Below, piece after piece: positions 16,041-22,101 of a stretch of 22,101 nt of DNA. This DNA is from an uncultured Lachnospiraceae bacterium. GTDB taxonomy: Bacteria; Bacillota; Clostridia; Lachnospirales; Lachnospiraceae. The notes beneath the pieces are model-generated. The model made no database searches and was not told the origin of the DNA. It was given only the letters and a program-made list of their open reading frames with translations. The stretch spans positions 1-22,101 of the forward strand of contig CAMWTF010000008.1 in assembly GCA_947177105.1 (NCBI GenBank). The letters run 5' to 3'. The first letter of the stretch is position 1. Each line of letters opens with the position of its first letter. A program made the translations under genes and the position numbers.

Positions 16041-16108
16041 CAGTCACTGATCAGGTAGCTGCCGGCATCCCATGGACTTTCACACATATATGTCGTTTTG
16101 TCCTCTGT

Positions 16109-16117
16109 ATTCTAGCA
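16109..16117 (-). promoter_or_regulatory. Possible extended -10 promoter of the XRE regulator gene
   Basis: On the minus strand TGCTAGAAT is an extended -10 element, with TTGTCA about 14 bp before the hexamer. It predicts a leader of about 100 nt before the regulator start. I recognise no riboswitch in that leader. Confidence 0.35.
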
Positions 16118-16125
16118 AAAATTCC

Positions 16126-16174
16126 GGTTGACAACCACCAAGCGCGCCGTACATTTCCTCTTTTTTTGTCAACC
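16126..16174 (-). terminator. Inverted repeat, probable terminator of the ABC genes
   Basis: GGTTGACAA (16126-16134) and TTGTCAACC (16166-16174) are perfect 9-bp inverted repeats with a 31-nt spacer. On the minus strand the second arm is followed by GGAATTTTT, and the structure begins 16 bp past the ABC membrane protein stop codon. It could also be an operator, as each arm contains a TTGACA-like hexamer and the XRE regulator promoter lies next to it. Confidence 0.5.
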
Positions 16175-16189
16175 CGCGGTTGCAACCAG

Positions 16190-16912
16190 TCAAAATCTAC
16201 GCTTATGGCTGATGATATCCCTGACCGCCACATAGGCCACGCTGTACAAAACCAGCAGTCCCCAGAGCGCAGCAGTCCTCCCTGGCAGAAATGAACTATT
16301 GTTGCCATAGACTTTTCCTACGGCAGATATAGGCGGCAGCAGCCAGACAATCCATCCTGCCACCGCATACTTTTTTAGAACGGAACCCAGAACTGACACC
16401 ACTGCCAGAAACACAGTCAGCAGCAGTGACAGCTTGCGATCTCTCATTACCTGGGGAGACAGCAGACTGCCCAATGCTATTCCCGCACCGGCGCTTCCCC
16501 AAAGCAGTAGAAAGGACTGGATCAGTTCCCCCACAGTTACCGACTCTGAAAACATGTCCGTCCCCATTACATACAGCATCATTGGATTTGCCATGGCTAA
16601 TGCCGCAAAAATCACCTGGACCGCCAGCAAAAACAAGCTTTTTCCGACATAGTAGCAGCTTTTCTGGGCCACTCGCAGATATAGCAGCTGTTCCTCCACC
16701 ATATCCTCCCTGCCCGCAATCATATAGCCCATCCAAACCATGATAAGAAAAAGCACAATGCAGAGCGTAACCACACAAGTTACCAATTGGGCCGGCTTGA
16801 TACTGTAGCAGAAACCGTCATACAGTGCCAGCGCCACCAGAGGCATGACATACAGATGTCCCTGTTTCCATATATGTAATCGGTATTTTGCCATTTCCAC
16901 AATACTTACCAT
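16190..16912 (-). CDS. ABC-2-type transporter membrane protein
   Basis: A 240-residue hydrophobic protein with about six membrane helices and short loops. The YLRVAQKSCYYVGKSL segment between helices two and three is typical of ABC-2 exporter permeases. It lies 58 bp downstream of an ABC ATPase gene on the same strand and should be its membrane partner. Cargo unknown. The start ATG at 16912 has GGGAG 6 nt upstream; a later ATG (MAKYRLHIW) lacks a comparable site. Confidence 0.78.
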   Translation of the reverse strand: MVSIVEMAKYRLHIWKQGHLYVMPLVALALYDGFCYSIKPAQLVTCVVTLCIVLFLIMVWMGYMIAGREDMVEEQLLYLRVAQKSCYYVGKSLFLLAVQVIFAALAMANPMMLYVMGTDMFSESVTVGELIQSFLLLWGSAGAGIALGSLLSPQVMRDRKLSLLLTVFLAVVSVLGSVLKKYAVAGWIVWLLPPISAVGKVYGNNSSFLPGRTAALWGLLVLYSVAYVAVRDIISHKRRF

Positions 16913-16970
16913 ATTCTACTCCCTGTGTATCCAAAGTATGAACCTGAACAAACTGCTGGATCTGCGATGA

Positions 16971-17801
16971 CTATACTTTGTACAACCCCCTCAGCCTCCA
17001 TCCCTGTGCCAATAGCCGCCCCAAATGACGATCGCATTCCGCCTGGGTCAAATAAATCTGATACCCGTCTCCGTAAGGCAGTATTTCTCCGCCTACCATT
17101 TTGGTGAGTTCCGCCACTGCCTGCTGCCGGGCATCTTCCTCCTCCCGACACAGCAGCACCCGGTACGTCTCCGTAACAGCTATATCACAGGGCAGAAGCT
17201 TTCCCTGCTCTATAGTATAAGCTTTCTCCGTAATAGCCGCCACCAATTCCGGCTCATGACAGGACATGAACAGGGTGATTCCCCGCCCCCGCAGATCATT
17301 CACCTTATCTACAAACACTCTCTGCGCATCCACATCCTGGCCGGATAAGGGTTCGTCCAGCAGCAGTACATCCGGCATTATCAGCAGCGCCTGGATGACC
17401 CCGACTTTCTGCAGAGTCCCTTTTGACAGGGTTGACATTCTGCTCCGCAGATGTTCCGCCATGTGAAATTCCTCCGCCAGTTTCCATAATTCTTCTGACA
17501 GCCGGGCCTGCGAAAGTCCGTCTATCATTCCCATGTGCATCAAATACTGCTCTGCCGTGAGGTACGTAGCGGGAAATTTTTCAGGCACATAGTGAAAAAT
17601 CAAGGCTCTGTCATATTGCACTGTTCCCCGGGTGGGCCTTACCAGCCCGGACAATACTTTCAGCAGCGTACTCTTGCCACAGCCGTTATGTCCTACAAAA
17701 GCTATGGCGCTGCCCGCCGCAAAGCTTTGCGTGATATCTCCAAGTACCTGTTTCTCCCCATATTTCTTACTGACCTGCTGCAAATGGATCACTGCCTGCA
17801 T
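16971..17801 (-). CDS. ABC transporter ATP-binding protein
   Basis: A 276-residue ATPase of the ABC-2 exporter type. Walker A is GHNGCGKST at about residues 37-45. The signature is the variant LSKGTLQKVGV near 124, Walker B is VLLLDEPLSGQD, and the switch histidine is in MSCHEPEL. A C-terminal extension of about 75 residues lies beyond the nucleotide-binding core and probably has a regulatory or partner-binding role. The ATG is preceded by AGGAGGGA at a spacing of about 10 nt. It starts 43 bp after the LTA-synthase-like gene ends and is followed by the membrane component, so the three are probably one operon. Confidence 0.92.
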   Translation of the reverse strand: MQAVIHLQQVSKKYGEKQVLGDITQSFAAGSAIAFVGHNGCGKSTLLKVLSGLVRPTRGTVQYDRALIFHYVPEKFPATYLTAEQYLMHMGMIDGLSQARLSEELWKLAEEFHMAEHLRSRMSTLSKGTLQKVGVIQALLIMPDVLLLDEPLSGQDVDAQRVFVDKVNDLRGRGITLFMSCHEPELVAAITEKAYTIEQGKLLPCDIAVTETYRVLLCREEEDARQQAVAELTKMVGGEILPYGDGYQIYLTQAECDRHLGRLLAQGWRLRGLYKV

Positions 17802-17844
17802 CGCGCACTACTCCCTCCTGAACCAGCGTTTTTTCGCCGTCTTT

Positions 17845-19887
17845 TTAACGACCGAAAAAATCCTCCCTGCGTCCCTCTATATCCACCGTATGATTATAAA
17901 TCAAAAGCCGGTAATCTCTGGTAAGCGCCCTGTATTGGTCACTGCCTGTCGGATAGCTCTCCCCCTGTGCATCCTTGGCGCCACGGGAGGTAATCACCGG
18001 AACCTTCTGAAATTGCCACAGCGTATACCTTTGATAATCACTCAGCGCAAGCCCTGTCTGCTCCAACATCACCGCCGCCAGATAATTGACGCTGACATCC
18101 CCCAGATTCACGCTTTCTGTAGGATAGTTGTGCCAGATGATAAAGGGCGTTTTGTATTGGTTCATCCTCTGTTCCAAACTCCACGAAGCGGCATCCTGCC
18201 CTGTCACATACTCATAAAAGCCGTCCTCCAGCTTTGGCTGGTGATCCCCATAGAGCACGATAATGACCGGCTCCTCATAAGCTTCAAAAAAGGCAAAAAG
18301 CCCCTCCAGCGCCTCATCGCTGGCCTTCATACAGCTGAGGTACTGCTCCGCCTGCGGGAACCTGCCCTGCATCTCCCCGGACAGCTGCACAGTGGTCTCG
18401 AAATCTTCTCCCGAATAGGTGTACCCGCCATGATTCTGCATGGTGACATTGAAAAAGAACTGAGGCGCTCCCGCTTCTTTTTCCGCAAAATACCTTGTGA
18501 TATAGGAATAATCCGCCTGGTCACTGACATACAGGCGCAGTGTGTCCATCTTTTCATCTATATCCTCAGAGAAAATAATATGTTCAAAACCCATGGCACG
18601 ATATACCTGAAGACGGTTCCAGCCGCTGGACAGATAGGGATGAAAGGCCGTAGTCTCATAGCCCTGATCCTTTAAAAGGGATACCAGACCAGGATAACTC
18701 TGCCCGTAGCTGAAATATCTGTTGTAGGGGATCACATTGGGATATACGCCCGCCGAATCTGAAGTCAGAAATTCATATTCGGAGTTAGCCGTGGTTCCTC
18801 CCAATACCGAAACATTCGCCCACCCGCGGATACAGTTGTCCTGAATAGAATCCCAATAGGGAAGCACCGGGACAGTGGTTTCCAGATCCCCCAGGACCCG
18901 CAGATCCGAAAATGCCTCGTTCATAATCACAATAATATTGGGAGATTCCCTTTCTGCGTCTTCTATTTTCGGCGCATCCCCTGTCTCCTCCCTAAAACGG
19001 TTTATCACCATCTCCACTTCTTCCAAAGAATAGTCCTCTGGCAGATACTGTGCGTTTCCCATGGCTTCCGCCAGAAGCTTAGCCAGGTAAGTGTCCTCAG
19101 AAAACAAAAATGTGTTTGCGTAGATTTCATGAAAGCGAATAAGCGGGAGGCTGACGCATCCGCAGCATATGACAAGCGTTATAGCTATGAGCCACGCATT
19201 CCAGCGAGTTCCCTCCTTTCGGATACCCCCTATCCGCATTTTCACTTTACGGAAGGTTCTTTGGGTTTTTTCTTCCTGCTCCCTGGCTTTTGTCCTCCTC
19301 CAGTCCCTGCATTGCAGGTACTGGCGCCAGACCAGATACCACAGCAGGATATCCAGCAGACAGGCTGCCAGCAGAATATCGGGAGTAAAATCGTAGTTCT
19401 GAACCACATTGCCTGCGGTTTTTGCCGCTTTTATGTCAGACAGCTGAAAGGGTGCGCCCCGAAACCGCATCAGGTAGTGGTTCACCGTGCCGATCAGGCC
19501 CATTATGAAGTTTCCCCAGCCGATGGCCCACTCCGTCCTTCCCAGTACAAAATACAATATCCAGTAAAGAGCAATTCCCAGAAAAATATTGACGATCTGC
19601 ACAAATGTAATCTGGGTCAACGTCAGATAATAGCTGCCCATCGTAAGTATCCCCAACACCACGACACCGTGGATGCCGCTCCAAAAGATCAGGTAACTGT
19701 CCCGCAGTACGGCAAGTCCATACGCCCGGCGGGGACTTTTATCCGACAACGCCATCAGCCCCAGCCCGGCCAGGCAGACCGCCCCATATGCCGCCACCGT
19801 CTGGTATACCGTCATTAAAAACACTTTTCTCAGCAAAAACAAAAGAACTATCTGTAAAAAAATATAAATACAGGGAATCACGCTCAT
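17845..19887 (-). CDS. LTA-synthase-like phosphoglycerol transferase (sulfatase fold)
   Basis: A 680-residue membrane enzyme. About six or seven hydrophobic segments occupy residues 1-250, followed by a large extracellular alkaline-phosphatase/sulfatase domain. Expected active-site features are present: NIIVIMNEAFSD with Glu324, GGTTANSEYEFLT with Thr366 as likely nucleophile, FHPY at 415-418, QNHGGY and LYGDHQP with Asp548-His549. LtaS-type enzymes transfer glycerol phosphate from phosphatidylglycerol to a growing teichoic-acid chain or a glycolipid. The acceptor here is unknown. The open frame reaches 19968, but that start lies within the promoter. ATG 19887 has AAAGAGGTAAAT directly upstream, so I prefer it. 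An ABC ATPase and membrane protein follow. Confidence 0.92.
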   Translation of the reverse strand: MSVIPCIYIFLQIVLLFLLRKVFLMTVYQTVAAYGAVCLAGLGLMALSDKSPRRAYGLAVLRDSYLIFWSGIHGVVVLGILTMGSYYLTLTQITFVQIVNIFLGIALYWILYFVLGRTEWAIGWGNFIMGLIGTVNHYLMRFRGAPFQLSDIKAAKTAGNVVQNYDFTPDILLAACLLDILLWYLVWRQYLQCRDWRRTKAREQEEKTQRTFRKVKMRIGGIRKEGTRWNAWLIAITLVICCGCVSLPLIRFHEIYANTFLFSEDTYLAKLLAEAMGNAQYLPEDYSLEEVEMVINRFREETGDAPKIEDAERESPNIIVIMNEAFSDLRVLGDLETTVPVLPYWDSIQDNCIRGWANVSVLGGTTANSEYEFLTSDSAGVYPNVIPYNRYFSYGQSYPGLVSLLKDQGYETTAFHPYLSSGWNRLQVYRAMGFEHIIFSEDIDEKMDTLRLYVSDQADYSYITRYFAEKEAGAPQFFFNVTMQNHGGYTYSGEDFETTVQLSGEMQGRFPQAEQYLSCMKASDEALEGLFAFFEAYEEPVIIVLYGDHQPKLEDGFYEYVTGQDAASWSLEQRMNQYKTPFIIWHNYPTESVNLGDVSVNYLAAVMLEQTGLALSDYQRYTLWQFQKVPVITSRGAKDAQGESYPTGSDQYRALTRDYRLLIYNHTVDIEGRREDFFGR

Positions 19888-19968
19888 ATTTACCTCTTTC
19901 CGCATCAGTTGGTTCAAGCCGGCCTGTCCGCCATACTGCCCCTTTGTCTCCAACAATGGATAAGGCAT

Positions 19969-19997
19969 ATTATATAGATTTAGTAAAAAGAAAGCAA
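19969..19997 (-). promoter_or_regulatory. Promoter of the LTA-synthase-like gene
   Basis: On the minus strand TTGCTT (19997-19992) and TATAAT (19974-19969) are 17 bp apart, a good sigma-A match. Predicted transcription starts near 19962, about 75 nt before the ATG at 19887. This supports the shorter start. Confidence 0.65.
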
Positions 19998-20031
19998 GCC
20001 TTATCTGCTGGTTTACCTTTCATAGATGTGT

Positions 20032-20037
20032 TATACT
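20032..20037 (+). promoter_or_regulatory. Possible -10 box of the kinase-fold gene
   Basis: TATACT lies about 24 bp before the start codon and faces away from the divergent LTA-synthase promoter. The -35 region, about TGGTTT at 20009, is weak. Confidence 0.35.
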
Positions 20038-20060
20038 GAGCAAAAGGGGGGATAAATGTC

Positions 20061-21164
20061 ATGGAAGTATTGATACGTCTATGTGAAAAATATGCATTGG
20101 GAGAAATTCAAAGAGAACCTTTGCCTGTGGCGGGAGGGCTGCTGCACCAGATGTACCATGTGGTGACAGATGGGGGAAACTATGCTGTAAAGCTGCTTAA
20201 CCCGGATATTATGAAGCGCCCGAAGGCCCTGGGAAATATGGTAAATTCCGAATATATAGCCGAGTACATGGGCAAATACGCAATGCCGGAGACTGCCGGG
20301 CATATATCTATATCCGATCCCAGAGAATGTATGCCGTCAGATGTCATACCCGCCGTGTCCGCTCTTAAGTTTCAGGAAAAGCACCTGATCTCCATAGAAA
20401 AAGACAACGGCAATGCCCCTTCCGCCGAGGCTTGTGCAGCTATTCCACAGCAGTATGCCTTTGTATACCCCTGGCTGGAGGCCCGGTCCCTGTTTGCGCC
20501 GGAGATTGGTATCACCCACTGCCGCAGGGTCGGCCACATTCTGGGATTGATGCATCATGCGGATATCCGGCCGGAAGAAATGCCCTATGAATTGGAAAAG
20601 GAGGAGGCCAGGCGCTCCCCCTATGACTGGCAGGGCTATCTGACCCTGGCCAGAGAGCAGCAGGTTCCCTGGCTCTCCGAGTTTGAAGCTATACTGCCGG
20701 ACCTGTGCCGCTGGGATCAGGCGGCAGTGGATGCTGCGGATGCCGTGCATTCCTGTCAGGTCATCAGTCACCGGGACCTGGATCCTAAAAATATCCTGTG
20801 GCAGGGCGATCAGCCCTATCTGATCGACTGGGAAGCCGCCGGATACGTAAACCCCTGCCAGGAGCTGCTGGAAGTATTGCATTATTGGGGCTGTGATCAC
20901 AAGGGCATCTATGATCCGGATCTCTGCCGGGCGCTTCTGCAGGAATATATGCAGTTTATGAATCTGCGAGGAGTGGACTGGGCGCCCATTTTTGCCTGCA
21001 GCTATGACAGTATGCTGGGTTGGCTGGAATATACCCTGAAGAAAAGCCTGGGGTTGGAGGGGGATGAAAAAGGCCAGGGCCTGCAGCAGATGCTCGGCGC
21101 CTATGATGAATTACGCCGCTATGAAGCCCAGGCCGGCCTGCTATTAGGTATGGTTACATTCTGA
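20061..21164 (+). CDS. Aminoglycoside phosphotransferase-family kinase (APH/choline kinase fold)
   Basis: A 367-residue cytoplasmic protein. The nucleotide-binding lobe has a glycine-rich stretch near 24-27 and a probable ATP-binding lysine in NYAVKLL. The catalytic loop ISHRDLDPKNILW and the metal-binding segment YLIDWEAAGY are clear and intact. These mark the APH fold, which phosphorylates small molecules such as aminoglycosides, macrolides, choline or sugars. The substrate is not predictable, and a resistance role should not be assumed. The insert at about residues 80-140 is polar and variable. A G-rich site (GGGGGG at 20046-20051) lies 9 nt before the ATG. It is followed 65 bp later by a drug-sensing regulator gene. 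Confidence 0.85.
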   Translation: MEVLIRLCEKYALGEIQREPLPVAGGLLHQMYHVVTDGGNYAVKLLNPDIMKRPKALGNMVNSEYIAEYMGKYAMPETAGHISISDPRECMPSDVIPAVSALKFQEKHLISIEKDNGNAPSAEACAAIPQQYAFVYPWLEARSLFAPEIGITHCRRVGHILGLMHHADIRPEEMPYELEKEEARRSPYDWQGYLTLAREQQVPWLSEFEAILPDLCRWDQAAVDAADAVHSCQVISHRDLDPKNILWQGDQPYLIDWEAAGYVNPCQELLEVLHYWGCDHKGIYDPDLCRALLQEYMQFMNLRGVDWAPIFACSYDSMLGWLEYTLKKSLGLEGDEKGQGLQQMLGAYDELRRYEAQAGLLLGMVTF

Positions 21165-21174
21165 AATTTACCCC

Positions 21175-21205
21175 TTGACTCTGACATTGCGTCATAGTTT
21201 ATGAT
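21175..21205 (+). promoter_or_regulatory. MerR-type promoter and operator, 19-bp spacer
   Basis: TTGACT (21175-21180) and TATGAT (21200-21205) are 19 bp apart, the over-long spacing characteristic of MerR-controlled promoters. The spacer region contains a dyad ACTcTGAC-attgc-GTCAtAGT (21178-21198; 7 of 8 positions per arm match). The downstream regulator very likely binds here and controls its own gene, untwisting the promoter when it binds its ligand. Confidence 0.75.
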
Positions 21206-21235
21206 GGATTTACACGGAAGGAGGCAAGGTTGACC

Positions 21236-21973
21236 ATGATGACCGTTCACGAAGTAAGCCAACTGGCGGGGGTGAGTATACGCACCCTCCACCACTATGA
21301 CCGAATCGGGCTGCTGCATCCCACAGAGGTCACGAAGGCAGGATACCGGCTGTATGACGATACGGCTCTGGAACGCCTGCAGTGCATTCTATTATTTAGA
21401 GAACTTGAATTTCCGCTCAAAGAAATCAAGGGCATATTGGACAGCCCGTCCTTTGACAGAAACAAGGCGCTGGAACAGCAGATCACTTTGCTAGAGATGA
21501 AAAAGGAACATCTGGAAAACCTGATTGGCCTGGCCCGTGAAATAAAGACGATAGGAGTGAGTAAATTGGATTTTAAAGCATTTGGCACACAGGAAATGGA
21601 GGAATATGCCCGGCAGGCCAGGGAATCCTGGGGGCAGACAGAGGCATACCAGGAGTATGAACAGAGATTTGCAGGCAGAAGCCTGGAGCAGGAACAGCAG
21701 ATGGGCATCGGGCTCATGAGAATTATTGCAAAGTTCGGCACAATGAGGGAGTCCGATCCGGCTGGCGAGGCCGTACAGGCACAGATAGAAAAGCTGCAAA
21801 AGTATATCTCCGAGCACTACTATGCCTGCTCCGATGAAATCCTGTCCTCTTTGGGGCGGATGTATGTCGGGGACGGCAGATTCAAGAAAAGTATCGATAA
21901 AGCGGGGGAAGACGGCACGGCGGAATATATACACCGGGCCATTGAAGCCTACTGTAAGAAACACACAATTTAA
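21236..21973 (+). CDS. MerR-family regulator with TipAS drug-binding domain
   Basis: A 245-residue regulator. Residues 1-70 are the MerR winged helix (MTVHEVSQLAGVSIRTLHHYD, then GYRLY). A coiled-coil dimerisation helix follows at about 75-107, then a TipAS-type domain from about 112 to 242, which in TipAL binds thiopeptides and other drugs. Overall length and layout match TipAL. Possible starts are TTG 21230, ATG 21236 and ATG 21239, all in frame. AAGGAGG ends at 21224, which favours TTG on spacing, while family alignment fits any; I chose the first ATG. An internal start at 21566 may give the ligand domain alone. A MerR-type promoter lies directly upstream. Targets other than itself are unknown. 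Confidence 0.9.
   Translation: MMTVHEVSQLAGVSIRTLHHYDRIGLLHPTEVTKAGYRLYDDTALERLQCILLFRELEFPLKEIKGILDSPSFDRNKALEQQITLLEMKKEHLENLIGLAREIKTIGVSKLDFKAFGTQEMEEYARQARESWGQTEAYQEYEQRFAGRSLEQEQQMGIGLMRIIAKFGTMRESDPAGEAVQAQIEKLQKYISEHYYACSDEILSSLGRMYVGDGRFKKSIDKAGEDGTAEYIHRAIEAYCKKHTI
21553..21568 (+). promoter_or_regulatory. Possible internal ribosome binding site and start for a free TipAS domain
   Basis: AGGAG (21553-21557) is followed after 8 nt by an in-frame TTG (21566-21568), exactly at the junction of the coiled coil and the TipAS domain. Starting there would yield a 135-residue ligand-binding domain without the DNA-binding part. In Streptomyces tipA a free TipAS protein is made from an internal in-frame start, so this arrangement is suggestive. 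Confidence 0.4.
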
Positions 21974-21992
21974 AGCTGCAGCCAACAAAGCA

Positions 21993-22015
21993 GGGGCGCC
22001 TATAACAGGCGCCCC
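21993..22015. terminator. Strong GC-rich hairpin after the MerR gene
   Basis: GGGGCGCCT (21993-22001) and AGGCGCCCC (22007-22015) form a perfect 9-bp stem with a 5-nt loop, 20 bp after the stop codon. The stem can extend as AGCA/TGCT with one bulged T. There is no T-run, only TTGCTG, so termination may be partial. The remaining 22016-22101 shows nothing recognisable. Confidence 0.55.
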
Positions 22016-22101
22016 TTGCTGATATTCTGCACATCTCTCTCTGTATGGACGAAAACTCCACATACCAATGCAGCCTTGTTGCAAGCAGCACCTGTATCTT
22101 T

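Noticed and set aside
16002..16108. Riboswitch in the leader of the XRE regulator gene
   Set aside because: The leader is about 100 nt, but I see no recognisable riboswitch core and no alternative terminator in it.
19888..19968. N-terminal extension of the LTA-synthase-like protein
   Set aside because: It would start within the promoter -10 region; the ATG at 19887 has a good ribosome binding site and begins with the first membrane segment.
21491..22084. Minus-strand 197-codon frame
   Set aside because: Antisense to the MerR/TipAS gene and spans the GC-rich hairpin; no family features.

Overview
The window looks like chromosomal DNA from an anaerobic Firmicute, most likely a Lachnospiraceae-type Clostridium. 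That rests on protein character (BspA-type leucine-rich lipoprotein, aldo/keto reductase with a ferredoxin tail, XRE regulator with a multi-pass tail, TipA-like MerR regulator, YknXYZ-type ABC operon), strong AGGAGG or AGAGGT ribosome binding sites, and moderately GC-rich genes around one AT-rich patch. Genus cannot be fixed from the sequence alone. I see no rRNA, tRNA, CRISPR array, transposase or phage structural gene.

Layout, left to right. 1-205: a 103-bp tandem duplication carrying an imperfect palindrome, just past the end of a three-gene minus-strand efflux operon. 219-3843: that operon, read adaptor, ATPase, permease, with overlapping start and stop codons. 4008-6306: a second minus-strand group read small basic protein, acyltransferase with a zinc ribbon, HD phosphohydrolase. 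About 6030-7560: an AT-rich patch holding the small basic protein, a relic reading frame and a plus-strand gene with an in-frame stop, ended by a good terminator. 7564-9822: plus-strand pair of a secreted leucine-rich repeat lipoprotein and an integral membrane protein. 9826-11927: minus-strand coupled pair of an iron-sulfur aldo/keto reductase and a membrane-anchored alpha/beta hydrolase. 12102-14666: a hybrid sensor histidine kinase with two receiver domains and no partner regulator nearby. 14958-16001: an XRE regulator with six membrane helices, with its own terminator. 16190-19887: minus-strand group of an LTA-synthase-like phosphoglycerol transferase, an ABC ATPase and its membrane partner. 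20061-21973: plus-strand aminoglycoside-phosphotransferase-fold kinase and a MerR/TipAS drug-sensing regulator with a textbook MerR promoter.

Taken together most genes concern the cell envelope and its defence: two ABC exporters, lipid and teichoic-acid-type enzymes, a sensor kinase, a membrane-linked repressor and a drug sensor. The better candidates for something undescribed are the palindromic tandem repeat at 1-205, the repeat and inverted-repeat cluster at 11940-12099, a possible internal start that would release a free TipAS domain, the acyltransferase/zinc-ribbon fusion, and the linked LTA-synthase-like enzyme plus ABC transporter. None is strong enough to be called a new system from sequence alone.
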